From assembly GCA_031963445.1 (NCBI GenBank), contig JASSUH010000001.1:434001-498000 (forward strand): a stretch of DNA of 64,000 nt, in the 5' to 3' direction. The DNA is from JASSUD01 sp031963445 (GTDB taxonomy: Bacteria; Pseudomonadota; Gammaproteobacteria; Burkholderiales; Burkholderiaceae). The position numbers and the translations under genes were made by a program. The notes below the pieces were generated by a model. It saw nothing but the letters and a program-made list of their open reading frames with translations. It had not been told where the DNA came from and did not search any database. Below are positions 52,138 through 60,045 of this stretch, piece after piece (position 1 is the first letter of the stretch; each line of letters opens with the position of its first letter).

Positions 52138-52788
52138 CTATCTTAGTAGCCACTCGTTGGCGGACATTTCATGTTTTTGATTAATATAAAGCTTTGTGTA
52201 TATTTCTCTTGTATTTTTTAAATCTTCTAATATTTTACTTTTATTTGGAATGTCTATTCTGTTATTGCTAGATTCTATTGTTATTAAGTCATTTTCGATC
52301 TGCTCGATATCATCAATATTCATATATGTTTCATATCTATAAAGTAATCTTATGGTTTCATTTATTCTATAAATATAATATTCATTTTTATTTTGAAGAT
52401 ATTTCTTATTGTCGGCTTGATGATTAATAAATTCTTTTTCTAAAGAAAATATATCCTTATCTAAATCAAACAATAATTCCATCGTGTCATCGTAATTGCA
52501 AGAATCCATTTCGCTATCCAAAATATTTCTTGCTATTCGAATAAGATATGCAGCTGATTCATGCTTAATCAATTCTTGAGCTTTTAAAATGTTTTTCTGT
52601 ATATGTAAAAATTTTTCCTCATGATTCAATAATTCTTGATTGCCATCTATATTATTTATCTCGCAATTTTCTTGTAAGTATTGTGGATCATCATAGGGCG
52701 GCTGATGATCGGTGGAGTAAGGTTCATTAGGGTTGTAATTAGGTGTATTTAGCCGATTATTTATGTTGCTGATTGAATCTATAGACAT
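52138..52788 (-). CDS. Very AT-rich Asn/Ile-rich orphan protein
   Basis: 216 residues, no recognised family. N-terminal 45 residues are Asn/Pro/Tyr-rich and disordered (NPNEPYSTDHQPPYDDPQYL); the rest is helical with acidic clusters (MELLFDLDKDIFSLEKEFI, IDDIEQIENDLITIE) and may form a helical bundle. It ends SANEWLLR. One of the most A/T-rich coding regions in the window, standing between decayed genes. Effector-like or phage-like origin is a guess. Confidence 0.65.
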   Translation of the reverse strand: MSIDSISNINNRLNTPNYNPNEPYSTDHQPPYDDPQYLQENCEINNIDGNQELLNHEEKFLHIQKNILKAQELIKHESAAYLIRIARNILDSEMDSCNYDDTMELLFDLDKDIFSLEKEFINHQADNKKYLQNKNEYYIYRINETIRLLYRYETYMNIDDIEQIENDLITIESSNNRIDIPNKSKILEDLKNTREIYTKLYINQKHEMSANEWLLR

Positions 52789-53241
52789 ATGAATTTATTG
52801 AAAATATAAAAAACGTTAGTGAATGATTGATGTGTCAGTATGCTTTTAAATTTTGCGATGGAGATTAATCTGCACGCGAGCGCAGTTCTCGCCAAACCTT
52901 AAGCTGTTGCAATTCAGTAATGGTTTTTCGCGAGAAGTGATGTAAAGATGGTTTTAATAATTTATCTGAAATTTTTTCGCTTATTTCTTCGATTCTAAAA
53001 TTAGAAATAATTGAATAACTGATAATCAATGGTTATGCAAAATAAATTTACCAATGATTCATTAGATTAAATCTTATCATGTATTAGCATTTGTCAAATG
53101 CCGCTGGCAGAATTTAAGCACATTTTTAATTCAATAATCCTTGAGAGAGTTCCTATTTATACGTGCTTTTTATAGATTAGAGTCGTCTAGTTAATCGGCG
53201 ATTCAGCAACTGGTCTTTGACAAAAAAAAGGAGATTGTGCC
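52789..53241. other. AT-rich gap with gene debris
   Basis: No secure gene. On the minus strand a stop-free stretch of about 53 codons (53026-52868) ends HHFSRKTITELQQLKVWREL RSRAD; its GC-richer 3' end may be the tail of a lost gene. Confidence 0.3.
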
Positions 53242-53358
53242 GTGAAGAAATCGAAATATACGGAAGAACAGATTGCGTTCGCGCTTAAGTAGATAGAAGA
53301 GGACTTACTGACAATGCCAAAGTCGAATCCTTTAATAGTCGTTTCCGGCAAATTGGGA
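53242..53358 (+). mobile_element. IS3-family remnant: orfA start joined to orfB end
   Basis: GTG-initiated KKSKYTEEQIAFALK followed by an in-frame TAG is the start of an IS407/IS3-type orfA. From about 53308 the frame TDNAKVESFNSRFRQIG is the end of the integrase core of orfB (the DDE Glu region). About 1 kb between them is deleted. It abuts the stop codon of the GDPD-like gene. Confidence 0.8.
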
Positions 53359-53362
53359 TGGG

Positions 53363-54268
53363 TTATTTGTTTGTTAGTGCTTCACATTGCAATGACTTAC
53401 CTTTTAATCTAGCTTGAATAGCCATCATCTTACGTGGTGAGTCTGTTAAAACCGCATCGATGCCAAGACAAGCTGAACTCTGGTAATCGAGTTCGTTATT
53501 GATTGCAATGGCGAGGATTTTTACAGGTGCTTGCTGCCTAAAACAAGCGATTGTTTTAGGCGTCCATACTGTCCCATCAACAAGCGAGGTACCTTCGCCA
53601 AGCGTAAATTTTTCGGTTACCGTCAATTTTCGATGTAATTCAAAACCCACCCATATAGGAGCTGAAGAGGTATTTTCACATCCTTCATTAAGCAAGGTCT
53701 TTACCAATCGATCACGTGTCATCTCACGTGCTTCAAATAGGCGAGCTTGAGGGTAAGCCGCAAAAGCCTTCTGATAACTCGAATCAGTTGAGTAGATCAT
53801 TACACGTGACCACATATTCTCGTCAGTAAGTACTTGAGCTACGGCACGTGCTTGTGGCTCTGCAGGCAGCGCTTTCATATCAAGTATCACTGATATATGA
53901 GCCGGTAATGCGCGCAATGCTTCTTGTAGTGTTGGGATGGCGACTGGGCGGTTGCGATAGGGATAATTTCCTCGCTCATCCTTGAAATTCCACCCAGCAT
54001 TTATCTGCTTTAATTCGGCCACCGTGCGATTTGCGACTGGGCCAGTGGCATTTGTTAAAGCGCTAAGATCGGCAGGCCGATAAAGCACAGGTATGCCATC
54101 TCTACTTAACTGTACAGTGAGCCACATCCCATCGGTATGGTTGGCTATTGAGAGTCGAATGGCTTCAAGCGTGTTCTCTGGCGCGTCTTTTGCGCCAGCA
54201 CGATGAGCAATGACTTGGGGTAGCACAGTAGGAGCAACTGGTGCATTCGGCTCACTTGCGCAAGCCAT
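53363..54268 (-). CDS. Glycerophosphodiester phosphodiesterase-like protein, catalytic residues altered
   Basis: 301 residues from the only ATG. PQVIAHRAGAKDAPENTLEAI has the GDPD opening (HR...APENT), and ISVILDMKALP the distal strand. The canonical ExD and HD positions after it read WLTVQL and VLYRPADL, so two metal/catalytic groups are missing. Burkholderia has a similar divergent branch as I recall, so this may be an ancestral pseudoenzyme trait. Codons just upstream of the ATG (back to 54325) encode RLALVLTGFGLLMAC, a lipoprotein signal, but no ATG/GTG/TTG starts it; see findings. Confidence 0.75.
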   Translation of the reverse strand: MACASEPNAPVAPTVLPQVIAHRAGAKDAPENTLEAIRLSIANHTDGMWLTVQLSRDGIPVLYRPADLSALTNATGPVANRTVAELKQINAGWNFKDERGNYPYRNRPVAIPTLQEALRALPAHISVILDMKALPAEPQARAVAQVLTDENMWSRVMIYSTDSSYQKAFAAYPQARLFEAREMTRDRLVKTLLNEGCENTSSAPIWVGFELHRKLTVTEKFTLGEGTSLVDGTVWTPKTIACFRQQAPVKILAIAINNELDYQSSACLGIDAVLTDSPRKMMAIQARLKGKSLQCEALTNK

Positions 54269-54413
54269 TAATAATCCGAAGCCTGTTAATACAAGCGCGA
54301 GACGAAAGAAGGATTGATTTAACAGCTAATTTTTTCTAGCTATTATTTTTCTCATAATTATAAGTAAAGCAGTTGATTCTAGCCCTGCGCTATTGGGTAA
54401 TCAAAAGGGAGAG

Positions 54414-54563
54414 ATGTACTGTCGTAGTGGATGGTTATCCTCATGGCAGAATACCATGCGAGAACGGATTAAAAGTGAGGCTCGAAAAACTGGAGTGCCC
54501 GCAGATCAGGCAAAAGAAGAGCGTTACTTTACTCTATTGAAATTTATTGACAGATTTTTTTAG
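54414..54563 (+). CDS. Small ORF of unknown nature
   Basis: 49 codons from ATG 54414 with AAAGGGAGA just upstream: MYCRSGWLSSWQNTMRERIK, then SEARKTGVPADQAKEERYFTLLKFIDRFF. The RIKSEARKTGVPADQ part is reminiscent of the N-terminus of nucleotidyltransferase (AbiEii-like) toxins, but the match is weak. Probably a fragment. Confidence 0.3.
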   Translation: MYCRSGWLSSWQNTMRERIKSEARKTGVPADQAKEERYFTLLKFIDRFF

Positions 54564-54593
54564 GGTGTATCTGAACTGAAACCACTTATGAAG

Positions 54594-54670
54594 TGGCAGG
54601 GGAGGAAGGACTCGAACCCTCGCATGCTGGAATCAAAATCCAGTGCCTTGACCAACTTGGCGACTCCCCT
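54594..54670 (-). tRNA. tRNA-Gln (anticodon TTG)
   Basis: 77-nt minus-strand cloverleaf: acceptor AGGGGAG/CTCCCCT, anticodon stem CTGGA/TCCAG with loop TTTTGAT (anticodon TTG, reads CAA), GGTTCGAGTCC T-arm, encoded CCA. Follows ispE as in Burkholderia; prs, which normally comes next, is missing. Confidence 0.93.
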
Positions 54671-54694
54671 GTAGCAGGATGTAAAACTTATTGA

Positions 54695-55576
54695 CTACTG
54701 CGCAAAATCAAATAGCGGGTGGCGTTCTATGCTTGCTGCAACCGCGCTGTTCCATGCAAGTGGAACGTTGGCTTGTGCTGCAAGAGCTGCTGCTTTGGTT
54801 GGAAAAGCAGCAAAAACGCTAGCACCTGAACCAGTCATGCGCGTAGGCGCAATTTGGCTTAGCCACTCAATTGCCTGGGCGATTTCTGGATAATGGTTTG
54901 CAACGACGAATTGCATATCATTACGTCCAAAATTGTCTGGCCAGGATGAGTTATTTCTCTTCTGCGCGAGAAAGTTGGTAATTTTGATGTTTTTCGTCCC
55001 CCGTGTCAATTCTTGTGCAGCAAAAATTTTTGCGCTTAGTACTTGGATGGGAGGTGTGATGATCAAAAAATATCGTAATGGCAAATCAAGCGGTTGCAAT
55101 TTTTCGCCGATTCCTTCACCAAAAGCACTACGCCCAAAAATGAAAAAAGGCACATCTGCACCTAGCGATAACGCAAGGTTTTGTAAATGGGCACGGGATA
55201 AATGAAGATTCCATAATCGATTGAGTGCTAGCAATGTAGTAGCCGCATCTGAGCTTCCACCGCCAAGCCCAGCACCGCTTGGTAAACGTTTGTCAATTTC
55301 AATTTCCACACCTAAAGAGCAGCCTGTATGCTCCTGTAGCAGTCGCGCGGCGCGTATAGATAAATCAATTTCCTCAGGAATATTAGCTATGGGTGTACGG
55401 CGCTTAATCAGACCATCGTTGCGTAATGTGAAGCGCAGCGTATCGCCCCAATCGAGTAATTGAAACGCAGTTTGCAGCAAATGATAGCCATCAGATCGGC
55501 GTCCGATGATATGCAAAAAAAGATTGAGCTTGGCGGGAGCCGCGCAGGTTAGCGTTGAATCTGAAAGAGTGCTCAT
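54695..55576 (-). CDS. ispE: 4-diphosphocytidyl-2-C-methyl-D-erythritol kinase
   Basis: ATP-dependent step of the non-mevalonate isoprenoid route. GHMP-kinase motifs: APAKLNLFLHIIGRRSDGYH, RLPSGAGLGGGSSDAATTLL (ATP loop) and TRMTGSGASVFAAF. 293 residues, full length. Ends 24 bases before the tRNA-Gln on the same strand. Confidence 0.94.
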   Translation of the reverse strand: MSTLSDSTLTCAAPAKLNLFLHIIGRRSDGYHLLQTAFQLLDWGDTLRFTLRNDGLIKRRTPIANIPEEIDLSIRAARLLQEHTGCSLGVEIEIDKRLPSGAGLGGGSSDAATTLLALNRLWNLHLSRAHLQNLALSLGADVPFFIFGRSAFGEGIGEKLQPLDLPLRYFLIITPPIQVLSAKIFAAQELTRGTKNIKITNFLAQKRNNSSWPDNFGRNDMQFVVANHYPEIAQAIEWLSQIAPTRMTGSGASVFAAFPTKAAALAAQANVPLAWNSAVAASIERHPLFDFAQ

Positions 55577-55637
55577 AAATAAAAGTTTTGGTAAAGCACA
55601 AAAGCGGGAAGTTTATTGCGACGTGATGCAAAGTTTT

Positions 55638-56282
55638 TTAAGGATCAATCACCAGTTTGACATCGGTCGGTGGTTCATCTCGTTTGAGATTGATGCGTCG
55701 TATATGAGTCAATGGAGCGCCTTGTTTATCATTCGTGCCGACGTATTCGATGGTCCAGCCATCTTGCTTGAACTGTTGGATAGGAGAAAGAGGGCTTCTT
55801 CTCTGTGTATTTGCCTTGGGTGATGCGAGAGTAGAGGACGTTGGTGGCAGCGTTGATAAAGTAGATTGGGCGGGTCGCAGCCAAGTACGTAAATGATTTA
55901 TCGGTAAAGCGAACCCCAGTATTTGCTGCATCAAGTCTTCGACATTACTTGCCGTTTGCGGGGCACGTTTGGGTAATTTGAGTGCTGCCTCAGAAGGTGT
56001 TACTTCAAGCACGGCGAGTATTTGGCCCAACGGGTTAAGTAACTGCAAGGTGATGTTCGAGCCGGCTTCATGCCAGACAAAATGACCGTAGATATTCTGT
56101 GTTCCTTTCTCTTCGTCCTCATAACGCACGGCAAAGCGACCTTGATAAGACACTGAATGGGCCACTGTACTGGCCGTATTTGTTGAGGAGGGCGTTAAGG
56201 TGCGAGATGAAGTAGCGCAACCTGTCAGAAGCGCTGAAAGCGTGAGAAGGATAAGACTGGCTTTTATCAGTAATTTCATCAT
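55638..56282 (-). CDS. lolB: Outer-membrane lipoprotein insertion factor LolB
   Basis: Receives lipoproteins from LolA and inserts them in the outer membrane. Lipoprotein signal LLIKASLILLTLSALLTGCA with the lipobox LTGC; YQGRFAVRYEDEEKGTQNIYGHFVWHEAG and LLNPLGQILAVLEVTPSEAALKL match LolB. About 214 residues from ATG 56282 (the frame extends further but adds only non-conserved residues). 61 bases before ispE, the Burkholderia order. Confidence 0.88.
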   Translation of the reverse strand: MMKLLIKASLILLTLSALLTGCATSSRTLTPSSTNTASTVAHSVSYQGRFAVRYEDEEKGTQNIYGHFVWHEAGSNITLQLLNPLGQILAVLEVTPSEAALKLPKRAPQTASNVEDLMQQILGFALPINHLRTWLRPAQSTLSTLPPTSSTLASPKANTQRRSPLSPIQQFKQDGWTIEYVGTNDKQGAPLTHIRRINLKRDEPPTDVKLVIDP

Positions 56283-56393
56283 GCGTTGTCTGTAAGGCTG
56301 AATCAAGCGTGATTATCATGACAAAAATGAACGGATGCAGTCAAAAAATCACTTTATGCTAGAGTACCAACTGGATCGGGCATGCTCGATCGG

Positions 56394-56436
56394 CGGACGC
56401 CACCGGATGTAACCGGGGGCGTCCGTTTTCATTTTA
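56394..56436 (+). terminator. Strong plus-strand terminator without an upstream gene
   Basis: CGGACGCC-ACCGGATGTAACCGG-GGGCGTCCG then TTTTCATTTT: an 8-bp outer stem plus CCGG/CCGG inner pairs. Directly before it GATCG-GGCATGCT-CGATC forms another hairpin. The nearest upstream gene is lolB on the other strand. Might end a small RNA starting near 56360. Confidence 0.6.
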
Positions 56437-56478
56437 GGATACACCTTTAAGCTACTAAAACATTAGCAATCCATCTTA

Positions 56479-56579
56479 GAGTCTGTTCAGAATCTTTCAA
56501 AAGTGGGTTGTGTTGGGGTTCGTACCTCACCCCAACCTGACGGCCTTAAGGGTGATTTCTGGAGATTATGAACAAGTTC
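56479..56579. repeat. R1 MITE (101 bp)
   Basis: GAGTCTGTTCAGAATC to GATTATGAACAAGTTC, TTA both sides; closely resembles 1158-1259. Left boundary of the relocated biotin operon. Confidence 0.82.
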
Positions 56580-56613
56580 TTAAGAAGTAGCGACAAATCA
56601 GTGGTAGAGAGTA

Positions 56614-57954
56614 ATGAACCAATCAAATTGGGTTGAACGTAGCCTGCAATCGGTTTGGCATCCATGTACGCAGATGAAGCATCACGAACGGCTGCCGCTG
56701 TTACCCATTGCACGGGGGGCAGGTGCATGGTTATACGATACAGAAGGGCGGCGCTATCTGGATGCGATTAGTTCATGGTGGGTGAATCTGTTCGGACATG
56801 CTAACGCGCATATTAATCAAGCGCTAAAAGCACAGCTTGATACGCTAGAACATGCAATGCTCGGTGGCTGTACGCATATGCCAGCGATTGAATTGGCTGA
56901 AGCGTTGAGTAAATTGACCGGTGGGGCATTGGGTCATGCGTTTTTCGCCTCTGATGGTGCCTCAGCAGTCGAGATCGCGCTTAAGATGAGCTTTCATTAT
57001 TGGCGCAATAGCGGCCAAACCAGCAAAAGTGAGTTTGTTTGCTTAGCGCATGGCTATCACGGAGAAACGATTGGGGCGCTGAGTGTAACGGACGTTCCTA
57101 TCTTTAAAAATGCCTACGATGTGCTGTTGCGCCATGCGCATGTTGTGCCTTCGCCTGATGCGCGTGATGCAACGCAAGGGGAGACAGCAATAGATGTTGC
57201 GCGCCGCAGCCTGGCAGCGATTGCTGCATTATTCGAGACGCGCCATACGCAAATCGCTGCGATTATTATCGAGCCTCTGGTGCAGTGCGCAGCAGGCATG
57301 GCCATGCACGATCCGCTCTTTATTACAGAGCTGCACGCGCTGTGTGATCGCTATCAGGTGCATTTAATCGCGGATGAAATCGCTGTAGGTTATGGCCGTA
57401 CCGGCACTTTTTTCGCTTATGAACAGGCCGCGATTCAACCGGATTTTCTCTGTTTATCTAAAGGGATTAGTGGGGGTTATTTGCCGCTTTCTGTGGTGTT
57501 AACCCGCGATCAAATTTTTCAAGCATTTTATGCTGATGATATAAAGCGCGGTTTTTTACATTCGCATTCGTATACCGGAAACCCGCTAGCTTGTCGCGCT
57601 GCGTTGGCAACGCTTGAGCTGTTTGAAAAGGGCGACGTACTGCAGCAAAACCGCAGTAAGTTTGCTCGACTCGCGCAGCTTTTCGAGCCATTTGCAGTGC
57701 ATCCACGTGTGCAAAATCTTCGTCGTTGCGGGACCATCATCGCTTTTGATGTTGTGTCATCCAACGAAGCGTTCACTAAAACATTTTCGCGTCGTTTTTT
57801 TGAAACGGCGTTGCAACACGAGCTTTTGCTGCGTCCTATCGGCAATACGGTATATATCATGCCGCCTTATAGCTTGTCTGACGACGAAATGGAGTTTCTG
57901 GTTGCGCGTATGCACGTAACACTAGAACAAGTCATTAGCCAGGAGTCACTTTGA
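56614..57954 (+). CDS. bioA: Adenosylmethionine--8-amino-7-oxononanoate aminotransferase
   Basis: Makes 7,8-diaminopelargonate, third step of biotin ring assembly. Class III aminotransferase: SVWHPCTQMKHHE, YLDAISSWWVNLFGHAN, SDGASAVEIALKM, DEIAVGYGRTGTFFAYEQ and the PLP lysine in CLSKGISGGYLPLS. 446 residues, complete. Its stop overlaps the bioD start; bioF, which commonly sits between them in Burkholderia, is absent. Confidence 0.95.
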   Translation: MNQSNWVERSLQSVWHPCTQMKHHERLPLLPIARGAGAWLYDTEGRRYLDAISSWWVNLFGHANAHINQALKAQLDTLEHAMLGGCTHMPAIELAEALSKLTGGALGHAFFASDGASAVEIALKMSFHYWRNSGQTSKSEFVCLAHGYHGETIGALSVTDVPIFKNAYDVLLRHAHVVPSPDARDATQGETAIDVARRSLAAIAALFETRHTQIAAIIIEPLVQCAAGMAMHDPLFITELHALCDRYQVHLIADEIAVGYGRTGTFFAYEQAAIQPDFLCLSKGISGGYLPLSVVLTRDQIFQAFYADDIKRGFLHSHSYTGNPLACRAALATLELFEKGDVLQQNRSKFARLAQLFEPFAVHPRVQNLRRCGTIIAFDVVSSNEAFTKTFSRRFFETALQHELLLRPIGNTVYIMPPYSLSDDEMEFLVARMHVTLEQVISQESL

Positions 57955-58667
57955 GCACACCTTCTGCTTCGCACTCTTTTTTTATTACCGGCACAGATAC
58001 CGAGATTGGCAAAACCTTTGTGTCAGCGGCGTTGCTACATGCATTTAATGCGCATGGCTTGCGTACCGCTGCGATGAAGCCGATTGCGGCAGGCGCTGAG
58101 TATCGGGATGGCATATGGTTCAACGAAGACGCCTGCCAGCTTGCCGAGGCGGCCAATGTTCACTTATCTACTGAGATTGCTACGCCTTATCTGCTGGCAG
58201 AGCCTGCTGCGCCACATATTGCTGCCGCACAGCAAGGAGTGATGCTCAATATCGGATCAATAGTTGACTGTCATGCCAAAGCGTTGCAAACGGCGGATGT
58301 CGTTATTGTTGAAGGAGTCGGTGGCTTTCGGGTGCCGCTTAATGCTACCCAGGACACAGCGGATCTTGCCTTGGCATTAAATCTTCCTGTTGTGTTGGTG
58401 GTGGGTATGCGACTGGGGTGCTTAAATCACGCTCTTTTAACAGCAGAAGCGATAGCTGCACGCGGCCTTACTCTTGCAGGTTGGGTGGCGAATCAGATTG
58501 ACCCGAAGATGCGTTACCTGCATGAGAATATCGACCAGTTGCAGCTATATCTAAGCCAACACTATCAAGCTCCTTTGCTTGGTATCGTTCCGCATTTACA
58601 ACCTGCCTCTGCGAGTGACGCAATGACTTATTTGAATATCCAGCCATTGCTTGCAGGTGCTTGGTAG
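57951..58667 (+). CDS. bioD: Dethiobiotin synthetase, C-terminus rewritten by a MITE
   Basis: ATP-dependent carboxylation closing the ureido ring. FFITGTDTEIGKTFVSAALL (P-loop), MKPIAAGAEYRDG, APHIAAAQQG, VIVEGVGGFRVPLN and GWVANQIDPKM are conserved. TTG start inside the bioA stop (TTGA). The last residues (LAGAW) and the stop TAG are encoded by R1 core sequence (AGGTGCTTGGTAGGCATGTT), so a MITE end defines the C-terminus; the catalytic core is intact. Confidence 0.92.
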   Translation: MSTPSASHSFFITGTDTEIGKTFVSAALLHAFNAHGLRTAAMKPIAAGAEYRDGIWFNEDACQLAEAANVHLSTEIATPYLLAEPAAPHIAAAQQGVMLNIGSIVDCHAKALQTADVVIVEGVGGFRVPLNATQDTADLALALNLPVVLVVGMRLGCLNHALLTAEAIAARGLTLAGWVANQIDPKMRYLHENIDQLQLYLSQHYQAPLLGIVPHLQPASASDAMTYLNIQPLLAGAW

Positions 58668-58760
58668 GCATGTTGGGGTGACGGGTTTAATTAAATACAG
58701 AACCCCAACGGGTGAACCAACAGCCTCTATCGGAGTCTTGTAAAAAACCTGAACAGCCTC
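58655..58760. repeat. R1 element lacking its left end, fused to bioD
   Basis: AGGTGCTTGGTAGGCATGTT, CAGAACCCCAACGGG and right end ACCTGAACAGCCTC, then TAA. Same internal order as 26902-27110 with one hairpin arm deleted. It separates bioD from bioB. Confidence 0.7.
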
Positions 58761-58815
58761 TAAAAAATTGCTAACCGTGGTCCAACATAAACCGCATAAC
58801 TTACCTAGAAATGAT

Positions 58816-59817
58816 ATGAGTGATATTGCTAGCGTGCTGAATGCTCCCCATAACAGTCAAGACATGCCCCTTCCACGTTGGTCTGTCGCGGATATAGTCG
58901 CGCTGTATGAGCTTCCCTTTAACGATCTGTTATTTCGCGCGCAACAAGCGCACCGTGCCCATTTTGATGCCAACTCTGTGCAATTATCGACGCTCTTATC
59001 GATCAAGACCGGTGGTTGCCCAGAAGATTGTGCGTATTGTCCGCAGTCCGCCGCTTATGACACGCCTGTTAAAGCGGAGAAGCTGATGCCTCTTAACGAG
59101 GTGCTCGAAGCAGCAAAGGCAGCACAACAACAAGGAGCGACACGCTTTTGCATGGGCGCTGCCTGGCGTAGTCCTAAAGATAGAGACCTCGAAGCAGTAA
59201 CGGAAATGGTGCGTGGTGTCAAAGCGCTTGGTCTTGAGACCTGCATGACGCTTGGGATGCTTAACCAACCCCAAGCACAAACACTCAAAGAAGCAGGGCT
59301 GGATTATTACAACCATAACCTTGATACAGCGCCTGAATTTTATGGACAAATCATCAGTACGCGCACCTATCAAGATCGACTGAATACGCTACAACATGTG
59401 CGTGATGCGGGGATTCATGTCTGTTGCGGTGGTATCGTCGGGATGGGAGAGTCACGCCGCGAACGTGCAGGCTTAATCGCGCAACTTGCGAATCTAGATC
59501 CTTATCCCGAATCAGTGCCGATCAATCACCTCGTGCAGGTCGCAGGTACACCGCTAGCTGACGTTGCACCACTTGATGCGTTTGAATTTGTACGAACTAT
59601 CGCTGTTGCACGAATCACGATGCCTAGCGCGATGGTGAGACTCTCAGCCGGACGCGAACAAATGGATGAAGCGTTGCAAGCGTTGTGTTTTCTGGCTGGT
59701 GCAAACTCTATCTTTTATGGTGAGCAACTCCTCACTACAGCGAACCCTCAAGCCCAGGCAGATCGCGCTCTGCTTGAGCGGCTTGGCATTCAGGCTGGTG
59801 AGGCTGTCCTCTCATAA
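58816..59817 (+). CDS. bioB: Biotin synthase
   Basis: Radical-SAM enzyme inserting sulfur into dethiobiotin. TGGCPEDCAYCPQS holds the CxxxCxxC cluster; GAAWRSPKDRDLEAV, DYYNHNLDTAPEFY, TYQDRLNTLQHVRDAG, CCGGIVGMGESRRERAGL and RLSAGREQM are family invariants, so the second cluster ligands are also present. 333 residues from ATG 58816 (MSDIASVLN); an ATG at 58768 adds 16 residues coming from the repeat boundary. Confidence 0.94.
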   Translation: MSDIASVLNAPHNSQDMPLPRWSVADIVALYELPFNDLLFRAQQAHRAHFDANSVQLSTLLSIKTGGCPEDCAYCPQSAAYDTPVKAEKLMPLNEVLEAAKAAQQQGATRFCMGAAWRSPKDRDLEAVTEMVRGVKALGLETCMTLGMLNQPQAQTLKEAGLDYYNHNLDTAPEFYGQIISTRTYQDRLNTLQHVRDAGIHVCCGGIVGMGESRRERAGLIAQLANLDPYPESVPINHLVQVAGTPLADVAPLDAFEFVRTIAVARITMPSAMVRLSAGREQMDEALQALCFLAGANSIFYGEQLLTTANPQAQADRALLERLGIQAGEAVLS

Positions 59818-59823
59818 AGGAGA

Positions 59824-59978
59824 GAGTTGAGAGGTTATCGGTAATCATGTTGGGGTTCTGCATTTAATTAAATGAGTCACCCCAACCTATGAAAATGCCA
59901 AAAATTATAGGTTGGGGTGACGAAGGAACCCCAACATGACGGCCTCAAAGGTATTTTCTGGAGATCATGAACAGGCTC
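59824..59978. repeat. R1 MITE, left end lost
   Basis: Core palindromes ATCATGTTGGGGTTCTGCAT and mirrored GTAGG-like ATAGGTTGGGGTGACGAAGG, right end GATCATGAACAGGCTC then TTA. Starts within a few bases of the bioB stop; right boundary of the bio operon. Confidence 0.72.
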
Positions 59979-60045
59979 TTAGCCCCCGTTTTCATTTTGC
60001 TCAGACAGTTTGCCCAAGTGATGCTAAGCAGATAGCGCGAAAAAA

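Noticed and set aside
1983..59978. R1-R5 repeats as a CRISPR array
   Set aside because: Copies are scattered, palindromic, of variable length and without regular spacers; no cas genes.
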